Below are positions 9,603 to 18,427 of a stretch of 64,000 nucleotides of DNA, in pieces; position 1 is the stretch's first letter, and each line of letters begins with the position of its first letter. This stretch comes from CAWKKW01 sp963850345 (GTDB taxonomy: Bacteria; Acidobacteriota; Terriglobia; Terriglobales; Acidobacteriaceae), in NCBI GenBank assembly GCA_963850345.1, contig CAWKKW010000007.1, positions 25,080-89,079 on the forward strand, written 5' to 3'. The notes under the pieces were generated by a model that saw only the letters and a program-made list of their open reading frames with translations, had not been told where the DNA came from and did no database searches. The position numbers were made by a program, and so were the translations under genes.

Positions 9603-9696
9603 TTTATTCTGAATGCATTGACGTTTTCGGCCTGCAGTGAAGGCTATGCCAGGCTCAGTTGTTGCCCTAGATCATCACGTTTCAGGGGAGAAGATC

Positions 9697-10443
9697 GTGC
9701 TCATGAACCATCGCAAGTACTCGGCAGCAGTCATGGCTGTTGCGGCAATACTGGTTGTAGGAGGGTGTCACAAGAAGGCTGCCCCGCCGCCGCCTCCACC
9801 ACCCCCCTCCACGGCCCCGGCCCCGACTGCCTCCATCACTGCAGCGCCTACATCCATTAATCCGGGCGACAAGGCCGTGCTTACCTGGCAGACAACTGGA
9901 GCCTCCGACGTTTCCATCGAGGGTATGGGCCCGGTCAGCCCCAATGGCACGCAGATCGTGACTCCAACGCAGTCCACCACCTATCACCTGGTGGTCCGGG
10001 GCGATGGCGGTTCGACGGACGCTTCGGCCCGCGTTACGGTGACCCAGTCGGCCACTCCTCCTCCTGAGGCGAACAATGGCGACAACAACATCGACGACGC
10101 CACCTTCCACCAGAATGTGCAGGACATCTACTTCGACTATGACAGCTACGACCTCAATCCGCAGGCGCAGCCTATCGCGACCAAGGATGCCGGCTACCTG
10201 GCGGCTCACCCGCAATTGCGCGTCGTGATCGGCGGCTACTGCGACGAACGCGGCTCCACCGAGTTCAACCTGGCTCTCGGCGAAAATCGCGCCAACGCGG
10301 CCAAGCAGGCTCTTATCAGCGCCGGCGTGAGCCCGGACCGCATTCGCACCGTCAGTTATGGCAAGGAGAAGCAGTTCTGCAATGAGCACAGTGAAAGTTG
10401 TTGGCAGCAGAATCGTCGCGCTCAGTTCTCACTGGATCGCTAA
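9697..10443 (+). CDS. pal: Pal, peptidoglycan-associated lipoprotein with an extra Ig-like domain
   Basis: Outer-membrane lipoprotein that binds peptidoglycan and TolB. After a 21-residue signal peptide the lipobox is VVGGC. Next comes a run of prolines, then a beta-rich Ig-like domain of about 60 residues (SINPGDKAVLTWQTTGA ... TYHLVVRGDGG), then a typical OmpA/Pal domain (IYFDYDSYDLNPQAQ, GYCDERGSTEFNLALGENRA, RTVSYGKE). A GTG at 9697 lies six bases after GGGGAG; the ATG at 9703 two codons later is equally usable. Ordinary Pal lacks the Ig-like insert, and this one has ten extra residues (KEKQFCNEHSESCWQQNRRA) with two Cys near the end that could form a disulphide. Confidence 0.93.
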   Translation: MLMNHRKYSAAVMAVAAILVVGGCHKKAAPPPPPPPPSTAPAPTASITAAPTSINPGDKAVLTWQTTGASDVSIEGMGPVSPNGTQIVTPTQSTTYHLVVRGDGGSTDASARVTVTQSATPPPEANNGDNNIDDATFHQNVQDIYFDYDSYDLNPQAQPIATKDAGYLAAHPQLRVVIGGYCDERGSTEFNLALGENRANAAKQALISAGVSPDRIRTVSYGKEKQFCNEHSESCWQQNRRAQFSLDR

Positions 10444-10587
10444 TCCGGCGCGGGCTCGTCTATCCCATGTAGGCAGCAACTCGAAGCCGATGTGGTGAGC
10501 AACTCGAGGCAGGCAACGCTCCAAACTACCGCGGCAGTCGTCCTTTGGCAGGCTGCCGCGCTTCACTCGCAGTACAGGGTTCGCAAC

Positions 10588-11520
10588 GTGAAATTGCTTA
10601 TGAAGAAAATTCCCATCGCCCTCGTCGCCGTCCTGGCGCTGACTTGCTCGGCTCCGCGCGCGCATGCGGTATCGAAGGAGATCATTCAGCTCCAGACCCA
10701 GGTGCAGGAGCTACAGGACATGTTGCAGCATCTGCAGCAATCCAATGATGAACGCATGGGAGTGCTGCAACACCTGATTGAGCAGACCGCGGACAACGTC
10801 AACCGCATGTCCTCCACCGTCTCCTCTCTCGACCAGAGTCTCAAAACACAGAACGAAGCCTCCACGGGCAAGATCGACGGCGTTTCCAGCCAGGTGCAGT
10901 CGCTCAACGATTCCGTCGACGAACTCAAGACCCGGGTTGCGAATCTGAACAAGACGCTGCAGGATCTCCAAGCCCAGTTGCAAACCGTGCAGCCGCAGGG
11001 TGCTCCCGGTGGAACGGTTCCCCAGCAGTCCGGCGCGCCGGCCGGTGCAAACTACCAGCAACCCGGTCCCGCAGCCTCTAACGCTCCGCAGGCCCCGCCC
11101 GTGGCCGATCTCTATCAAAGTGCGCTGCGCGATTACAATTCCGCGCGCTACGATGTCGCCAGCTCTGAGTTTTCAGACGTGCTCAAGTTCTACCCGCAGG
11201 ACGACCTCGCCGGGAATGCGCAGTTCTACATCGGTGAGATTGCCTACCGCCAGGGCAACTACCCCGCCGCAATCAAAGGCTATGACGCCGTACTTGAACA
11301 GTACCCCGGCAATAACAAGGCGCCCGCCGCGCAGCTTCGCAAAGGCGAGGCTCTCATCGCCACCGGGCAGCGCGACTCCGGTGTGCGCGAGTTCCGCAGC
11401 CTGATCCAGCGCTATCCGCAGACCCCGGAATCGCAGCAGGCGCGCAGCCGTTTGAATGCGCTGGGCGTGCGCATCAACCCAAGCACCGCCTCGAAGCCAA
11501 CCGCCTACCGCCGCCAGTAA
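10588..11520 (+). CDS. cpoB: CpoB/YbgF-family periplasmic TPR protein
   Basis: Periplasmic coordinator of peptidoglycan synthesis and outer-membrane constriction; classic last gene of the tol-pal operon. The protein has a signal peptide (MKKIPIALVAVLALTCSAPRAHA), an N-terminal coiled coil rich in Gln/Leu heptads (IIQLQTQVQELQDMLQHLQ), a Pro/Gly/Ala linker, and C-terminal TPRs (YQSALRDYNSARYDVASSEF, AQFYIGEIAYRQGNYPAAI). The GTG at 10588 has AGGG nine bases upstream; the ATG at 10600 is four codons later. The longer open frame from 10492 adds a segment that does not look like a signal peptide. Confidence 0.9.
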   Translation: MKLLMKKIPIALVAVLALTCSAPRAHAVSKEIIQLQTQVQELQDMLQHLQQSNDERMGVLQHLIEQTADNVNRMSSTVSSLDQSLKTQNEASTGKIDGVSSQVQSLNDSVDELKTRVANLNKTLQDLQAQLQTVQPQGAPGGTVPQQSGAPAGANYQQPGPAASNAPQAPPVADLYQSALRDYNSARYDVASSEFSDVLKFYPQDDLAGNAQFYIGEIAYRQGNYPAAIKGYDAVLEQYPGNNKAPAAQLRKGEALIATGQRDSGVREFRSLIQRYPQTPESQQARSRLNALGVRINPSTASKPTAYRRQ

Positions 11521-11599
11521 CTGCGCCACACTGTTCGCGCGAGCCCCGGCGAGGCAGCCGAACTTCGCGGCACAACCCCTGCCACTCCGTCTCCATCCC

Positions 11600-11806
11600 A
11601 TGCGCATGGACAATCACGCCCCTGAAACCAAAGACAGCGACGCCGGCAAAGGTGCCGTCGAAGACGATCAGCCCAGCACCACTCCGGGTCAGCCCCATCT
11701 GCAGGGCCAGATGGATCATCGCAGCTCGAACGCGGAAGTGAAGAACTCCGACACAGATTTCCCGGAGCCCGGCTCAAGCCCCGAACACAGCGGCCAGCAC
11801 CGCTAA
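11600..11806 (+). CDS. Small hydrophilic hypothetical protein
   Basis: About 68 residues, very polar, rich in Asp, Glu, Ser, Pro, His and Gln, no hydrophobic stretch and no recognisable motif; probably disordered if made. It follows cpoB by 79 bp on the same strand and ends 110 bp before a strong hairpin that closes the transcript. Two adjacent ATGs (11600, 11606) are possible starts; no good ribosome-binding site. The only support for coding is an open frame of plausible composition and its position. Confidence 0.35.
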   Translation: MRMDNHAPETKDSDAGKGAVEDDQPSTTPGQPHLQGQMDHRSSNAEVKNSDTDFPEPGSSPEHSGQHR

Positions 11807-11917
11807 TCGGTCAGATCAGCGCCGCCGCGATGTAAACGCCCGTTACTGTTACGAATTGGCGGGCCCGCCTCGATACTGAGACACGCTCCAATGGCTCCAC
11901 AGAACAGCGCCACCAAT

Positions 11918-11953
11918 AGTTAAGCCCCTGAGCATCCACTCAGGGGCTTAACT
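11918..11953. terminator. Perfect inverted repeat, bidirectional terminator
   Basis: A 14-bp perfect stem (AGTTAAGCCCCTGA / TCAGGGGCTTAACT) with an 8-base loop lies between the tol-pal operon (plus) and korB (minus), which converge here. The A/T-rich outer ends of the stem make it usable in both directions. A role as terminator for both operons is inferred from position. Confidence 0.75.
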
Positions 11954-11972
11954 GTTGCTCTGTTTCAGTAAC

Positions 11973-13025
11973 CTACTTCAGTCGAGTCATAATCTCGTCC
12001 AGGGCCTGCCTGCTGGGCCGTGTCCTCGTCTCCGGCAACGTGCCGAGTGGCTCGTCCACCAGGTTCAGCAGATCGGTGAAGGTCGGCTTCTGCGTGTCGA
12101 TGTAAAAGACGCCGGTGAGCACTTCCCCGCGCTCGTGAGCTTCCATCAACTGCTTCACCGCGCCGATCCGATCGTGAGGATTGTAGTCTTCGCGAACCTT
12201 GCTCAGCCGCAGATGCGAACCGTCGTGCATCTCCACATCGTACGTCGTGCCCGGATCGTACTCGACCGCGATCTCTTCGAAGAAGGGCACGAAGCCGACC
12301 TCCGAGATATCCTCTTCGTGCTCCTGCATGTACTTGTAGCTCTTGGTCGAGCCTTCGTGATCGTTGAACGTAACGCAGGGCGAGATCACGTCGAGCATCA
12401 CCGTTCCGCGATGCGCGATCGCCGCCTTGAGCATCGCCAGCAACTGTTTCTTGTCGCCCGAGAACGAGCGCCCCACAAAAGTCGCGCCCAGTTGAATCGC
12501 CAGCGAACACGTATCGATCGCCGGCAGATCGTTCACCACGCCGGTCTTGAGCTTCGACCCGATATCCGCTGTCGCAGAGAACTGGCCCTTGGTCAACCCA
12601 TACACGCCGTTATCTTCAATGATGTAAATCATAGGAAGATTGCGGCGCATGAGGTGAACAAACTGACCCATGCCGATCGATGCCGTGTCGCCGTCGCCGC
12701 TTACGCCGAGACCCAGCATGGTGTGGTTCGCGAGCAATGCGCCGGTGGCTACTGAAGGCATGCGGCCATGCACGCTGTTGAAGCTGTGCGAACGGCTCAT
12801 GAAGTAGGCTGGGCTCTTGGAGGAGCAGCCGATGCCCGAGAGCTTCATCACCCGCTCTGGCTGCACACCCATCTCGTACATCGCATCGATGATGCGTTCG
12901 GAGATGGCGTTGTGACCGCATCCGGCACACAGGGTCGTCTTGCCGCCGCGGTAATCGAGTACCTGGAGTCCCACCCGGTTCGTCTTCGGTGGCTTCGGTG
13001 AATTTGTAACAGTCGTCGTTGCCAT
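11973..13025 (-). CDS. korB: 2-oxoacid:ferredoxin oxidoreductase, beta subunit
   Basis: TPP-binding subunit of the enzyme that oxidatively decarboxylates 2-oxoglutarate (or another 2-oxoacid) to an acyl-CoA while reducing ferredoxin. The Cys motif TTLCAGCGHN is near the N terminus, and the TPP-binding motif runs from GDGDTASIGMGQF to IEDNGVYGLTKGQFS. About 350 residues. Start ATG at 13025 is preceded by GGAGGGG; the longer open frame begins inside the korA end and is unlikely. Follows korA by four bases. Substrate cannot be proven from sequence; the 2-oxoglutarate assignment is by family. Confidence 0.93.
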   Translation of the reverse strand: MATTTVTNSPKPPKTNRVGLQVLDYRGGKTTLCAGCGHNAISERIIDAMYEMGVQPERVMKLSGIGCSSKSPAYFMSRSHSFNSVHGRMPSVATGALLANHTMLGLGVSGDGDTASIGMGQFVHLMRRNLPMIYIIEDNGVYGLTKGQFSATADIGSKLKTGVVNDLPAIDTCSLAIQLGATFVGRSFSGDKKQLLAMLKAAIAHRGTVMLDVISPCVTFNDHEGSTKSYKYMQEHEEDISEVGFVPFFEEIAVEYDPGTTYDVEMHDGSHLRLSKVREDYNPHDRIGAVKQLMEAHERGEVLTGVFYIDTQKPTFTDLLNLVDEPLGTLPETRTRPSRQALDEIMTRLK

Positions 13026-13029
13026 GGAG

Positions 13030-14901
13030 TTAGATCCCCTCCTGCAGGACCAGTTCATCCGTAAGGGACCGTGCATCCACGGGCAGACCGTTGAAATACC
13101 GTACGCTGCGCAGCTTGGTAACCTCTTCCGCCGCGAGATCCAGCTTCAGCAAGTCGAACATCTGTGCATCGCGGTTTTGCTCCACCACGTAAATCCGCTC
13201 ATGCGATGCGACAAATGCCGCCACTTCGCGGGAGAAGGGATACGCGCGAATCCGCAGATAGTCCGTCTCGAGCCCATATTCCTTCTTCAACTGATCGCGC
13301 GATTCGATCAGCGCGAAATCCGTCGTGCCATACGCGATCAGGCCGATCTTCGATTGACCATCCTGCACCACCACTGGCGCGGGCACCAGCGTTCTCGCGG
13401 TATCGAACTTGCGCTTCAGCCGCTCCATCAAGTTCTGGTAATCGTCCGGCCGCTCCGTATACTGCGCGTCTTCGTTGTGGCCGCTGCCGCGTGTGAAGTA
13501 GGCCGCCTTCGGATGCGCCGTGCCCGGCAGAGTGCGATACGGAATGCCGTCGCCGTCCACATCCCGGTAACGCCCAAATCCACCCAGGCGATCGAGATCT
13601 TCGGCGCTCAGCACCTTGCCACGGTTCAACGGCTTCTCCGGATACTGAAACGGATCGGACATCCAGTTATTCATGCCCAGGTCGAGATCCGACAGCACGA
13701 AGACCGGCGTCTGCAATTGCTCCGCGAGATCAAACGCCGCCATTCCGAAGTCGAAGCACTCTTTCACGCTGCCCGGCAGCAGGATCACGTGCCGCGTGTC
13801 GCCGTGAGAGAGGAATGCCACCGAAATCAAATCAGCCTGTGCAGTGCGCGTCGGCAGGCCCGTCGAGGGGCCCACACGCTGCACATCAAAGATCACGCCC
13901 GGCAGTTCCGCGAAATATCCCAGCCCGGAAAACTCCGCCATCAGCGAGATGCCCGGCCCCGACGTTGAAGTCATCGAGCGTGCGCCCGCCCAGCCTGCGC
14001 CCAGGACCATGCCAATGGCAGCCAGTTCGTCTTCGGCCTGCACCACGGCGAAACTCGCCTTGCCATTCTCCTCAATGCGGTACTTCTTCAAGTAGTCGAT
14101 CAGGTTTTCTACCAGCGACGAAGACGGCGTAATCGGGTACCACGTCACCACCGTGACCCCGGCGAAGAGCGCGCCCAGCGCGGCCGCGGCATTGCCGTCG
14201 ATGATGATCTTGCCTTCGGTTGCGTGCATCCGCTCCAGGTAGAAGGGGTCCTGCTTGGTAAAGTTTTCAGTCGCGTACTGGTAGCCCGCCTGCACTGCGC
14301 TCCAGTTCAGATCGGCGGCCTTCTGCTTTTTTGCGAACTGCTGCCGCAGCGCCTTCTCCACTGCCGTCATGTCCATGTCGACCAGTTTGGCAACCACGCC
14401 GACGTAGATCATGTTCTTGACCAGCTTGCGCAGCTTGGCCTCAGGGCAGACCGCTGCGGTGAGCTTGTCAAACGGCACCGGATAGCACACCACGTCATCG
14501 CGATACTGCTTCAGGTCCTGCGTCTCTTCGTAGATGGCGATCCCGCCAGCTGGCAGCGAGAGCATGTCGCTCTTGGTCGTCTCGGCATTCATCGCGACCA
14601 GGATGTCGATCTCTTTTTTGCGCGCGACATAGCCGTTCTTGCTGGCACGAATCGTGTACCAGGTCGGCAGTCCTGCGATGTTGGAAGGGAACAGGTTTTT
14701 GCCGCTGACCGGGATACCCATCCCGAAGATGCTCTTGAGAAGTACGGCGTTCGCAGACTGCGAGCCGGAGCCATTGACGGTTGCTACCTGAATGCTGAAA
14801 TCGTTAACGATTCGTTTCGTTGCGGCTGAATCCTTTACATCTGGGCTGCCCTGCGCGCTCACCGCGGCGCTGTTTTTCAGGGCAACATGTCCTGTCGCCA
14901 T
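13030..14901 (-). CDS. korA: 2-oxoacid:ferredoxin oxidoreductase, fused gamma-alpha subunit
   Basis: Alpha subunit of the 2-oxoacid:ferredoxin oxidoreductase, with the gamma domain fused at the N terminus (SQSANAVLLKSIFGMGIPVSGKNLF at about 45-70; the 2-oxoacid-binding region), followed by the pyrimidine-binding alpha domain (ALGALFAGVTVVTWYPITPSSSLVE) and a transketolase-C-like domain. About 623 residues. ATG at 14901 has AAGGGGA just upstream; the frame continues 36 codons further without family similarity. Forms an operon with korB. The gamma-alpha fusion is usual for the aerobic-bacterial Kor type. Confidence 0.93.
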   Translation of the reverse strand: MATGHVALKNSAAVSAQGSPDVKDSAATKRIVNDFSIQVATVNGSGSQSANAVLLKSIFGMGIPVSGKNLFPSNIAGLPTWYTIRASKNGYVARKKEIDILVAMNAETTKSDMLSLPAGGIAIYEETQDLKQYRDDVVCYPVPFDKLTAAVCPEAKLRKLVKNMIYVGVVAKLVDMDMTAVEKALRQQFAKKQKAADLNWSAVQAGYQYATENFTKQDPFYLERMHATEGKIIIDGNAAAALGALFAGVTVVTWYPITPSSSLVENLIDYLKKYRIEENGKASFAVVQAEDELAAIGMVLGAGWAGARSMTSTSGPGISLMAEFSGLGYFAELPGVIFDVQRVGPSTGLPTRTAQADLISVAFLSHGDTRHVILLPGSVKECFDFGMAAFDLAEQLQTPVFVLSDLDLGMNNWMSDPFQYPEKPLNRGKVLSAEDLDRLGGFGRYRDVDGDGIPYRTLPGTAHPKAAYFTRGSGHNEDAQYTERPDDYQNLMERLKRKFDTARTLVPAPVVVQDGQSKIGLIAYGTTDFALIESRDQLKKEYGLETDYLRIRAYPFSREVAAFVASHERIYVVEQNRDAQMFDLLKLDLAAEEVTKLRSVRYFNGLPVDARSLTDELVLQEGI

Positions 14902-15137
14902 AATCCCCTTTGATCGAACTCGAAAAGATCGCCGACCGAACCCATGCCTACCCGTTGGCAGAACATTCGATTCATCGGATCTTAGTTTCCCGTGATTATA
15001 GTCACCCAACTACTACACTTTCAGTCCCAAACTGCCCAACGGAACCATTTGGGTACCGAGCAGCCCCGTTCTGGCATCGAACGGAATCGGCCTCGGATGA
15101 GCGCCACATGCTTCGCGCCTTTTCAATAGCTTAGACG

Positions 15138-16199
15138 CTAGTTTCGAAGATCAGCCATCAACCCCGCGACCTCCGCCTGCTCAGCGCCTGTCAGCGGAAG
15201 CAGCGGTACTCTTGGCCATCCCCCGTAGTAGCCGTTCAGATCGCAGGCGTACTTCAGTCCGGGAATGCCCAGTTGACCAGCTACTCGCTTGGATGCCGCG
15301 ACGATGCGCTGCTGTTTCTCTTCGGCCAGCGCCGGAGCATTCTCTTTGCATGCCGCGTAGATCTCGAGGCATGCCTGCGGTGCGCACCCGGCCAGCGCCA
15401 GCACTGCGCCGCTCGCTCCGGCCTCTAGCGAAGACTTCAGCGTGTCGGCGGACCCGCCCAGTACCTGGAAGCCGACCTCGCGCGTGCGCGTCTTCAAGGC
15501 CGGACGGGGAGGAGCGACCGCGAAGGCCGCATTCCCGCCGCCCAGATCGCCTGCGGACACAAAGTTCGCGGCGCCCGCTGGAGCCTCCGCCGTCAACATG
15601 CGTCCCGTGACTGCCTCGAAAATCTGCGTCACCGCGACGGTTCGTTTGCGAGCGCCACGCGTCGCCTCGACGATCTCCGCCAGCCGCGCCACGTCCCCGC
15701 TTGAATCCTTCAGCCCCACGATGTTCGGGTGCGATGCCAACTCGACGATCACCGCTACCGGAATTTCGTAATGCGTGAACTTTGGAATGCTGTACAGAAT
15801 CACCGGCAGCGCCGACTGATCGGCGATCATGCGGTAGTAGTTCAGCATCTCCGCCGGGCGCATCTGCGGACCATAGTAATGCGGCGTGCGAACCAGCACT
15901 GCGTCATACCGCTGCTCGGCGGCGAACTCGGCCAGCCGCAAGGTTTCGATCACGCTCTCGCGCGCCACTCCGGCGATCAGCACCTTCTCCGCCGCTGCCG
16001 CCTCGGCCGCCGTCTTGAGTACCTCGCGCGATTCGGCGTCGCTCAGCATCACTGCCTCGCCGGTCGATCCCAGCACCACCATTCCCGACAAGGGCGTGTG
16101 CGAATAGCGGTCGATGTTGTGTTCGAGCTTGCGCAGATACAGCCGTCCATCGCTATAGAACGGCGTGGTGACCGCTGCCAGAATTCCTTCGATCAGCAT
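15138..16199 (-). CDS. DapA-family lyase/aldolase with a long internal insert
   Basis: Class I aldolase of the dihydrodipicolinate synthase/N-acetylneuraminate lyase family. The Schiff-base Lys is K164 (GLKDSSGD), the catalytic Tyr is Y136 (LYSIP), and the pyruvate-binding loop LGSTGEA is at 43-49, all at standard positions. The protein is about 353 residues instead of about 295, because some 60 residues (about 183-242) are inserted before the barrel resumes at FQVLGGSADTLKSSLEAG. True dapA function is doubtful; 4-hydroxy-2-oxoglutarate aldolase or sugar-acid lyase activity is as likely. ATG at 16199 chosen; a GTG at 16226 is possible. It lies 236 bp upstream of korA on the same strand. Confidence 0.85.
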   Translation of the reverse strand: MLIEGILAAVTTPFYSDGRLYLRKLEHNIDRYSHTPLSGMVVLGSTGEAVMLSDAESREVLKTAAEAAAAEKVLIAGVARESVIETLRLAEFAAEQRYDAVLVRTPHYYGPQMRPAEMLNYYRMIADQSALPVILYSIPKFTHYEIPVAVIVELASHPNIVGLKDSSGDVARLAEIVEATRGARKRTVAVTQIFEAVTGRMLTAEAPAGAANFVSAGDLGGGNAAFAVAPPRPALKTRTREVGFQVLGGSADTLKSSLEAGASGAVLALAGCAPQACLEIYAACKENAPALAEEKQQRIVAASKRVAGQLGIPGLKYACDLNGYYGGWPRVPLLPLTGAEQAEVAGLMADLRN

Positions 16200-16329
16200 G
16201 AATCCATTGTAAATCCCGGATCCCACGAAAGACGCAGCCCTGAACCTGGTTCGGAGCTTCCGTTTCCACGCAACTCTGTTTACTCTGGAAGCAACGCCCC
16301 TTTAAGCACCTTGAACCATGGAGCCCAGC

Positions 16330-16833
16330 ATGTCCGCTGCTTCCGCGCACCAGGCCGTACCCCTCGTCGATAACGGCAGCAACCGCATCGTTTCGCAGGC
16401 CATATGGTTCTTCCTCCATGCGCTCTTCAGCCTGCTCGCCTGGGCCGCAATGATGGGGACCGTCAGCCTCTTTCATCCCGACTACGTCTCTCCCATCGTC
16501 ACGCTGGGGATGTCGCTGGCCGCGCCGCTGGTCCTGGGTTTTCTGCTGGTCCGCATTCGCGCCAGCGACGTCGCGACACTGGTCTGGCTCGCCGGGTTGG
16601 TGTGGTTCATGGTGGTCGGTCTTTGGATTCTGGATATGCCGACCGGCCCGGGCGCCTGCTACCACTGCGGCGCCAGCGAGAAGCTCTGGTTTACCTTTTT
16701 CAGCCTAGACAAAGACAGCGGCATGATTGATGGGCAGGGCCGCCTCATCGGCACTTGGCCGGCCGTCGCCATGATCGGCTATTCCATTGGAGCTCGCCTG
16801 GCCGCACGCATTCCCAAGCTCATCAAGAATTAA
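16330..16833 (+). CDS. Small integral membrane protein, unknown function
   Basis: About 167 residues with four likely membrane segments (IWFFLHALFSLLAWAAMMGTV, IVTLGMSLAAPLVLGFLLV, LVWLAGLVWFMVVGLWIL, AVAMIGYSIGARLAA). Between helices three and four there is a non-cytoplasmic-type loop with CYHCG, a CxxC pair that could bind metal or form a disulphide. I do not recognise the family. ATG at 16330 has GGAG six bases upstream; another ATG lies four codons earlier at 16318. Flanked by minus-strand genes on both sides, so it is transcribed alone. Confidence 0.65.
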   Translation: MSAASAHQAVPLVDNGSNRIVSQAIWFFLHALFSLLAWAAMMGTVSLFHPDYVSPIVTLGMSLAAPLVLGFLLVRIRASDVATLVWLAGLVWFMVVGLWILDMPTGPGACYHCGASEKLWFTFFSLDKDSGMIDGQGRLIGTWPAVAMIGYSIGARLAARIPKLIKN

Positions 16834-16843
16834 GCTAAGGCTA

Positions 16844-16862
16844 GGCCGGAATCAGTCCGGCC
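16844..16862. terminator. Hairpin between convergent genes
   Basis: GGCCGGA / TCCGGCC stem of 7 bp with a 5-base loop, 10 bp after the membrane-protein stop and 11 bp before the end of the convergent TPR gene. There is no clear U-run, so it is only a probable terminator. Confidence 0.45.
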
Positions 16863-16873
16863 ATATCTGGAGC

Positions 16874-17695
16874 CTACTGTGCGGCCTCACCCGGGAACGG
16901 CCCCTTCTGCTCCTGAACGATGCGAGTCACCTCGGCCTTCAGCTCGTCATACTCCGCGTCTCCGCTGAAAAAGCGGTAGTCCGCGTGCTCGCCGCCGCCC
17001 TCACCCTGCAGCGAATATTGCCTCTTCCCCGCTGCAGCCTGGTCCGGGTGCGCCTTGGCCCACGACGCCTGGTTCATGTCATCGGACGTGAGCGAAATCT
17101 CCCACACCCGCTTCCCCGCTGCATCCCGAACGATGAACCGGTAGTACAGGTGAAACTTCCCCATCGGATGAAAGTATTCGATCGCATCCACCCGGTACTT
17201 GCCTACCGGAAACATCTCCAGCAGGAAGCCGTTGCTCTGGTTCGCTTCTTTTGCCGTCGGATCATCGTGCAGCTTGCGCAACAGCTCCCGCTCCGCATCC
17301 CGCTGCTGCTTGTGCCCAGCCTCCGCGTAAGCCGTCACCAGGGTGGTATTCACGCGCCAGTCATCGGGTGCAAGCTGTTTTGCCTTCTCGGCGTACTTTA
17401 CCGCCGTCTCTCCCTGGTAGAGATCGATCGCGGCGGTCGCCGCCAGCAGGTTCGCTGCTTCATTCTCTGGCTGTTGCGCGAGCACCTGTTTGAACTGCTC
17501 CAGCGCCTTTTGTGGTTGATGCTGCTTCAACAGATCGAGGCCCGCTTGAACACCGCCGCTCGCCGGAGCCGCTGCAGCCGTTGCCGGGGCCTGGGCGCTA
17601 GTCGGCGACTGAGATACGCTCTGGGCTACACCACAGGCTGGAATCAGAGCCAGCCAACACACACTCGATAGCGAACTGCCCAAACGCTTCCCCAA
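16874..17695 (-). CDS. Secreted TPR-repeat protein
   Basis: Function unknown. It has an N-terminal signal sequence (LGSSLSSVCWLALIPACGVAQS; IPAC might be a weak lipobox), a low-complexity Ala/Pro/Ser linker, then TPR repeats at about 50-130 (AGLDLLKQHQPQKALEQFKQ, AANLLAATAAIDLYQGETAV), and a C-terminal domain with aromatic residues (IEYFHPMGKFHLYYRFIV ... YRFFSGDAEYDEL) that I cannot place. The TTG at 17695 is preceded by GAGGAG nine bases upstream and starts exactly at the signal peptide. The longer frame runs back through a terminator hairpin at 17764-17791, so it is not used. Confidence 0.75.
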   Translation of the reverse strand: MGKRLGSSLSSVCWLALIPACGVAQSVSQSPTSAQAPATAAAAPASGGVQAGLDLLKQHQPQKALEQFKQVLAQQPENEAANLLAATAAIDLYQGETAVKYAEKAKQLAPDDWRVNTTLVTAYAEAGHKQQRDAERELLRKLHDDPTAKEANQSNGFLLEMFPVGKYRVDAIEYFHPMGKFHLYYRFIVRDAAGKRVWEISLTSDDMNQASWAKAHPDQAAAGKRQYSLQGEGGGEHADYRFFSGDAEYDELKAEVTRIVQEQKGPFPGEAAQ

Positions 17696-17763
17696 TTGCG
17701 ACAACTCCTCTACAACCCTGCCCCTAGCATAGCCCGGCCTTCGCCCTCTTTCCGCCAAATGAA

Positions 17764-17791
17764 AGAGGCTCGGCTGGTTCGCCGAGCCTCT
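17764..17791 (-). terminator. Rho-independent terminator
   Basis: Perfect 11-bp stem (AGAGGCTCGGC / GCCGAGCCTCT), 6-base loop, followed on the minus strand by TTTCATTT. It lies just after the small minus-strand gene at 17832-18035 and ends its transcript. Confidence 0.8.
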
Positions 17792-17831
17792 CACTCTCTA
17801 TTCCGCTGACCACTGCTCACACATCGAAGAC

Positions 17832-18035
17832 TTACGCGGCCAGCCCGCCTAAATGTTCCTCACTGACAGGAACTGGCTCATTGGTTGAGCCGGTCGGCTC
17901 CAGTACCATACCGACCTCGCGGTCGATCCACACACAGGCCAGCGGCTGCCGTGGATTGCCGGTCACAATCCATACGCAGGTGATCGCCGGCGCGATCCGC
18001 GCCAAGGGCGTGTTCTCAAAGACGTGCAGGTTCAT
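17832..18035 (-). CDS. Small conserved-looking hypothetical protein
   Basis: 67 residues, no signal or membrane segment. The N-terminal half is hydrophobic-mixed with ITCVWIVTGNPRQPLACVWID, an internal near-repeat (CVWIV / CVWID), and the C terminus is acidic. Coding is supported by a very good ribosome-binding site (GGAGGAG directly before the ATG) and by the strong terminator 40 bp after its stop. Its function is unknown; the size and its own transcription unit are compatible with a small regulator or a toxin/antitoxin-like protein, but nothing shows that. Confidence 0.55.
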   Translation of the reverse strand: MNLHVFENTPLARIAPAITCVWIVTGNPRQPLACVWIDREVGMVLEPTGSTNEPVPVSEEHLGGLAA

Positions 18036-18427
18036 AGCTCCTCCATTCGCCGTGGAACCTGGTTGGGTTCCAGTTGGCGGAGGGGCAAGTCTTCATTGGG
18101 ATTCTTGGAATCTTTGGCTGAAGCCTCGCTCTCTCACAGTTGATCGTCAGCCTGTGAGCAGAGGAAGCCAGCAGGGCCCGGTCGGGCCAAATGTCTACTC
18201 GTTACTCACAAACCACAGAGCCCCACAACACGGTAGGACCAGGCTGTTTTCTTTCTACTCGGTATCATGCGTGATTCGGTTCTCACCGGTGGTTCACGTT
18301 TTCGGTCCAAAGTCACAGAACGGCTCCACTTACCACCGTCCCACCAATCTCATTAGACGCCGCTCGAACCCCATTCGATGCATCGCCTGTAACGCTGTAT
18401 TCACAATAGTATCGTCTTACGTTCGCT
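18036..18427. other. Intergenic region, no gene seen
   Basis: 392 bp upstream of the small minus-strand gene at 17832 and downstream of carB. It must hold the promoter of the small gene and the end of the carB transcript. An open frame on the plus strand crosses it but lacks a ribosome-binding site and runs antisense into carB. I see no RNA gene, hairpin of note or repeat. Confidence 0.35.
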
